From Rotaria socialis (Eukaryota; Rotifera; Eurotatoria; Philodinida; Philodinidae), in NCBI GenBank assembly GCA_905331475.1, contig CAJNYU010000032.1, forward strand, positions 263,196 to 327,195: 64,000 nt of DNA, given 5' to 3'. Below are positions 59,207 to 64,000 of this stretch, in pieces. The notes beneath the pieces were generated by a model, which saw only the letters and a list, made by a program, of their open reading frames with translations, ran no database searches and was not told the DNA's origin. The position numbers and the translations under genes were made by a program. Each line of letters begins with the position of its first letter. The stretch's first letter is position 1.

Positions 59207-62165
59207 TATTATTGCTTTTCTAAAAATAATTAACGATTAGCCTAGATTAAAAACATGTTAATATAGTAAGTCTACCTATTTAATTTTTAGAGTTGTAGAA
59301 AAATATCTTTCAAATATTTTCTAGTTGTAAAGATTCGATTTGCAATCTTCATTGTCGATATAAGTATGTGTATGTTGGTTGGTCATTGTCATCAGTGTTT
59401 TTACCTTTATCCTTTTTTTTCGCATTAGATAACAGAGAATTTGTTCGTTTAAGGCGAAGAGAGTATAAAGCTCTAAATAAATATCTTACTTTATTGTCGG
59501 TCGATAAGTAATTGTGAATAGAAACAAGACGAAGAAGAAATGTTGAATAACTTCCTTCGTTCTTACGTTTTATACTAATGCTGACATTTAAATTTTAGAT
59601 TTTAGATAACTTTCTGTCTCTGTTTTTGTTTTGTTCTAAAACGTGCCTAATTAAAAATCACAAACAAAAATTGATTATTCTTTTGTTCTAAATCGATGAT
59701 CTTTTCATTGTATAGATTTGACGATATTATGAAATACTTGACTTGACATGTTCTACAATCAAACATAGACTTGTGTTGACAAGTGATTCGATCGCTTCTA
59801 ATTGGGAAAGAGATGATGAATTAACTAAATGCCTATGTCGAGCTAAATAAATATTAAACATGTTATTTGTCTGATCATAACGGGTTTTGTTTTTTCTCCT
59901 TAGAGGAATTACGTCAAACAGATGATCATCTTTAAACATTCAATATCATGAATGTTCATCGGGCTGTTTGACACACGAAAACAGCGACTGATATTTGAAC
60001 TAGAAAAGTAATGAAGACAATTTGTATTGTCTTATGTGAAAGTTTTCCGTTTTTATTTAGAAATCAATTTGTTTCTTTTTTAATCCAAAATCTACTATCA
60101 AAATAGATATGATGTAATATTGAAAAAATAATAACACGTACAGACATAGTATTGTTAAGTTAATTTTCAAGGTGCATATTGTTCAATATGTGGATTATTC
60201 TCTCTTCTAAATTGTATTGTTAAGCTCTCGAAGGAGAAAAGTATGCTTATTCGAAAGCTTCAAACGAGTAGTGATTAGTATATAATTGAAATATTTACCA
60301 TGTATCTGTCTGAAATAGTTCAAATTGAAAATATAAACATTTGAATTGCTTTCATCATTCATTGATGCCGCTTTTTTCCTACTAACGCCTAATAGTCAAC
60401 GGCGATTTTATTATGACAATAAATTGATCCAACGGAATATTATAGTTTGTCTGCAATTGATGAGAATATGCATTTATTAGATAAACTATTTAAATACTAT
60501 GCTCGCTCTATTAATGTTACATCCATCTTTGTAACAACAGAAAAAATAATTGTGTTTATGATTTTAAAGAACATTCAATATTACTTATTGTCATATATTG
60601 CGATAAATGTCTATCGTTTGAGACAATTACTATTAAATTACAAGAGAACAATTTTCCTTTTAAAATTTTTCATTATTCCTGTACTCGCCCTCAGGTACTT
60701 AAAGAGGTCGAAATGAATGAATGTTTGCATGATATTCACTCGGTGAAAAGCAATTTTAGATATTTTTCAGGCCCAGTATGCCCTTATTTTTTGAATGTGT
60801 TCTTAGGGTTTTGTGTAGAATCAAAATTTGTACAACATATCCAAAATTCAACTTAGACTCACTCAATTTAAAAAGATGAGATCAAATATACTGCACAGAA
60901 GTAGTCGTGAAAGAAGTTGAAGATATGTAAAAACCAAGGAATACAACGATATGAAATTCCACGCCAACTCAACAAAGAAACCAATTTTATTCAGCGGAGA
61001 AAAATTGATCATCGCAGTTTGTTCTTTCATTGATTTTATCATTATTAAAAAAAGAAAATTTTAAACCAATACTAATAGAGACAGTAAGCCGGAAGAGACA
61101 GCTCTCATAGACGATCCCCAACTTATCTCTATACGAGCAGACTTTACTGATTTTTCAGTGAATTACACGAGAAGAAGAAGAAGAAACATTAATTTAATGT
61201 AATATGCCAATAACATAGGTTTAGATTAAGTTTAAATTTTGGTCGCTAAGACCTGGTAATCTGTTTTCACTTCATTTCAAAAGAACGTAACTATAAATTA
61301 AAAGTTAGAGAGAAATCTCGCTATAATTTCCGATCATAGTTTCTACCATTAAATGACCATTGAAAACGAAAAAAAATTATGAATTATGTTATTTGTTTTT
61401 GCAATGTATTATTCAAGTTAGACAAATATCTCCAAATTGTTTGCAGTGATTTACACGATAGTTTCTAGTTACTGCAAAAGATCTATTTAAGCTTGATTTT
61501 TGCAAAATGAAATGCAAAGAATCGTAGATCATCTTTAGGTATTTCTGTAATAATATTACTGAAGATGAGCACTGATGGGACATGTTCTATTATGAAAGAC
61601 AAAGTTTGTTTTTTGTTTCATCGTATTGTCTCGTCAGAAACACAAGCTTGGTTAACAATTCTCTTAGAGGTGTTCTAAATCATGACATGATTATGAATAT
61701 AGGTGTTTCTTGGCTTTGACCTTTGACTGTTTGGTTCCAAATGTGGATCTGTATTCGGTCTCTCACTTGCCTACGCTTCCATGCGAACTGAATTGAAATT
61801 ATATCGGATAAGTTCAGTCTCTTATTTTGACGGCATAAATGAAAAATATGAAGGAATTTCAGTTTCAAATATAGTACATACGTATATATTCCCGTTAGGA
61901 TTTATGTTATACTATCGAGATGATAGTGATCGAAGTTGGAACAGATTCTTCTCCGCAAGAATGTTGACATTAGAAAACGGGTCGAAATCGTTGTGATGCC
62001 GACACTTGTAACCTCGAAGCGTGGGGTACACAAACTGTGTGAACATCATTTTCTACATGCCAAAACATTTCCTATAAGTCAATACCTTGATCACAAACGC
62101 AAACGTATTTCTTTGCTTTGAAAACCATTCAAAGATATAACTGGTAGATTAAATGAAATATAAAC
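59207..62165. other. Intergenic region where the SMG1 kinase exons would be expected
   Basis: About 3 kb with no recognisable exon on either strand. Frames at 59727-59939, 60447-60716 and 61680-62121 are short and match nothing. It lies directly 3' of the SMG1 remnant, where an intact gene would encode the kinase and FATC domains. None of the PIKK catalytic motifs were found here. Confidence 0.5.
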
Positions 62166-64000
62166 CTATCTAAATAAATGACTAACTGCTTCGAGAATAG
62201 TAATAAACTGAAAAGAAAAGTTTTAGTTAAGATTAACTATAAAAACTTACAGATTTGAATAAAACATCTTGTTTTTCTTTAATAAGAAATTCTTTTTCAT
62301 CCTTTGTTAAATGTGTCATAGATTCAAGACGTTGAAGTTCTTCTTTAAGGACATCGACACGTCTAAATTAAATAAAACGAATCAATTAGATGTTTTTTTT
62401 TCTAACGTTACTCCCGCTAAGCTAACCGACTAATTTCTTCCTGAAGTTGTGCCATTGTTCCTAATCAAAGTTCATCCCATAGAACAGTAACACGTCGTAA
62501 TTCATGTACAAATAATTTAACTTGTCCAACAACATGTGAATTTGTTTCCGAAAGTACATTATAAATTAATCGAAAACTATTTTGCATAGCGACAGCATTT
62601 TCTTGTTTTTCAATATCGTCTTCTTCTTCCATTTCTTCATCATCGTCTTCTTCGTCATCTTCGTCGATATCATCTTGTGACTTTTCATCTTCTGATTCAT
62701 GTGTACTCGCAGATTTTCTCTGATAAATATTATCATCTCTTGATTTTATTCGTCTCATTTTTGAATCATCCGTTATGCCAACAACAACTGAATAAAGTAT
62801 TAATTGTGGAAAATCTTTTGCTATACGTATTAATAAATTAGTAACATAATCTCTCACAAAACTATCAGGATGATTTAAACGAGAGAATAATTGTGGTATA
62901 AGACGTTTCCATGCAACAGTTGGCATGTTAAGAAGATGTGTTTCAAATATAGTACGTAATTGTTGAGGATAACGTACAAGTACACGTAATAAACGTAATG
63001 TAACAAGAACATTGGATGCATCATCGTTATTATTTGATTTTTTCTCATACGTACTTGTATTACTTAATTGTAAATATGTAAAATAAGCACGACATGATTG
63101 TTCTAAAAGAAAATAACGACGCAAATCATATTGTGGATGTAAGGCAAGTAATTGTTCGATTAACATTGGATGCTTTGTAAGTAATGAACAAGCACGTGAT
63201 AGATCTGTACGATAGGAATGAAGTGAAGATAATTCAGAAGCAGTCTAAAATGAAAACTTTTTAGAACTAATCTTTTTGTTTTTGAAGAATATTACAAGTT
63301 CAGAATCATCGTCATTTAAAATTCGAATTGAAGATAGAATTCGAGATATTTCCGTTACTTCGTCAGATGAAACTTCCTAAACATTAAAAAACAGCAAATC
63401 AATGATTAGCATTTGAAAATAAAATAATATGAACAAACCGATGGAAGAATTACACGAACTTGTTGCCCAAGATCCGGTGAAGATAATCTAATAGAATAGA
63501 AAGAAGAAGAGTTTGAAGAAAACTTTCAAAATCAATGAGCCTTCATACGGTAGAGATCGAGCAAGTAATTGTCTTCCCCAAAGATAAGCCCAATCAGCAA
63601 ATCTAAACCATGATTTAGCTAAATTTGGACATGTTAATGTTGAAAAATCTAATAATTCTCCGATTAATAATTCATCAAGAAGCATATTTTTTCGAACGAA
63701 AGGTTCTCCAGCAATATCAACACCCAGCCCGGTAATAAGATATTGTTTTCTTAATTCAAATAATTTACCGAGTGACATAACATTATTTGTTGTTGCTTCA
63801 TGATTACTTTCAATTGCAGTACGTGACCATTTAGCAATATGTAATAAATTTCTTGAACATTTTTCAATATTAATTAATAAACGTTGATTATTATATTGAG
63901 GATTAGATTGGCTTTCATGAATTAAATGTCGTAATATAGAACGTGAAAGAAATTCAATAGCAATTGTTATATTGATATTATTAGCTTTATTTAATGATAG
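62166..64000 (-). pseudogene. SMG1: SMG1-like PIKK gene, 3'-truncated remnant (continues beyond the window)
   Basis: Central part of SMG1, the kinase that phosphorylates UPF1 in nonsense-mediated decay. Minus-strand exons give FDFSTLTCPNLAKSW-like helices (LTCPNLAKSWFRFADWAYLW), then AWKRLIPQLFSRLNHPDSFV, a long acidic insert and VKLFVHELRRVTVLWDEL followed by TGA (62465-62467). In human SMG1 that position is Trp (WDELWLG), and the frame here continues after the TGA as LGTMAQLQEEISR. The next exons also resemble SMG1 (VDVLKEELQRLESMTHLTKD, then KEFLIKEKQDVLF) and end FITILEAVSHLFR then TAG at 62166-62168. The kinase and FATC domains, over 1000 residues in the family, are absent. Upstream exons are open and spliced normally, so the copy decayed recently or is a partial duplicate. 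N-terminal exons lie past 64000. Confidence 0.75.

Noticed and set aside
46089-62467. A variant genetic code with TGA read as Trp or Arg
   Set aside because: TGA is the normal terminator of FOXO and of four metallothionein genes here, so the TGA breaks at 46.5 and 62.5 kb are better read as lesions.

Overview
The window is nuclear DNA of a small AT-rich metazoan genome. Genes have short introns (about 45-120 nt) with GT-AG borders, and the products are clearly animal: FOXO, SMG1, polycystin-2, HGSNAT and p23. Gene density, intron size and the degenerate gene copies suggest a rotifer, most likely bdelloid. That assignment is an inference from general features, not from a diagnostic marker. The standard genetic code applies, because TAA, TAG and TGA all end recognisable genes.

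Layout. (1) 0.5-3.4 kb and 25.8-27.1 kb: five three-exon metallothionein-like genes, all on the minus strand, in two subfamilies ordered A, B, B ... B, A. (2) Between the two halves lies a small plus-strand coiled-coil gene (exons 5607-5890 and 23710-24645). Its third intron holds a 17.4 kb mobile element at 6131-23523. The element has a perfect 8-bp target duplication (6123-6130 and 23524-23531), imperfect 45-bp terminal inverted repeats (35/45 identical) and subterminal GGACYTTTC-type repeats. Three multi-exon minus-strand genes sit about 230 bp apart in it: a DUF3987-like P-loop protein (10 exons, 805 aa), a complete RPA1 homologue (16 exons, 582 aa) and a KDZ-type DDE transposase with cysteine clusters (7 exons, 859 aa). 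All 33 exons join in phase without a stop. A DNA transposon that carries its own large single-strand-binding subunit and a putative ATPase is the main discovery candidate here.

(3) 27.7-34 kb: compact housekeeping genes. These are OST4 (43 aa), endonuclease G, p23 co-chaperone (divergent from EndoG) and a single-exon SLC44/PNS1 choline-transporter-like gene. (4) 35.6-39.6 kb: FOXO with a very long polyglutamine tract and a conserved N-terminal Akt-type site, followed by about 6.5 kb without recognisable genes. (5) 46.1-46.8 kb: a secreted-protein pseudogene broken by TGA codons. (6) 48.1-51.1 kb: glycogen branching enzyme. (7) 52.7-55.2 kb: a polycystin-2-like channel with an atypical pore. 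(8) 56.1-59.2 kb: HGSNAT, the lysosomal heparan acetyltransferase. (9) 62.2-64 kb: an SMG1 remnant whose conserved Trp codon is TGA and whose kinase half is missing, consistent with a decaying gene copy.

Exon joins were made by hand from splice consensus and reading frame. Family names come from recognised motifs, not database searches.
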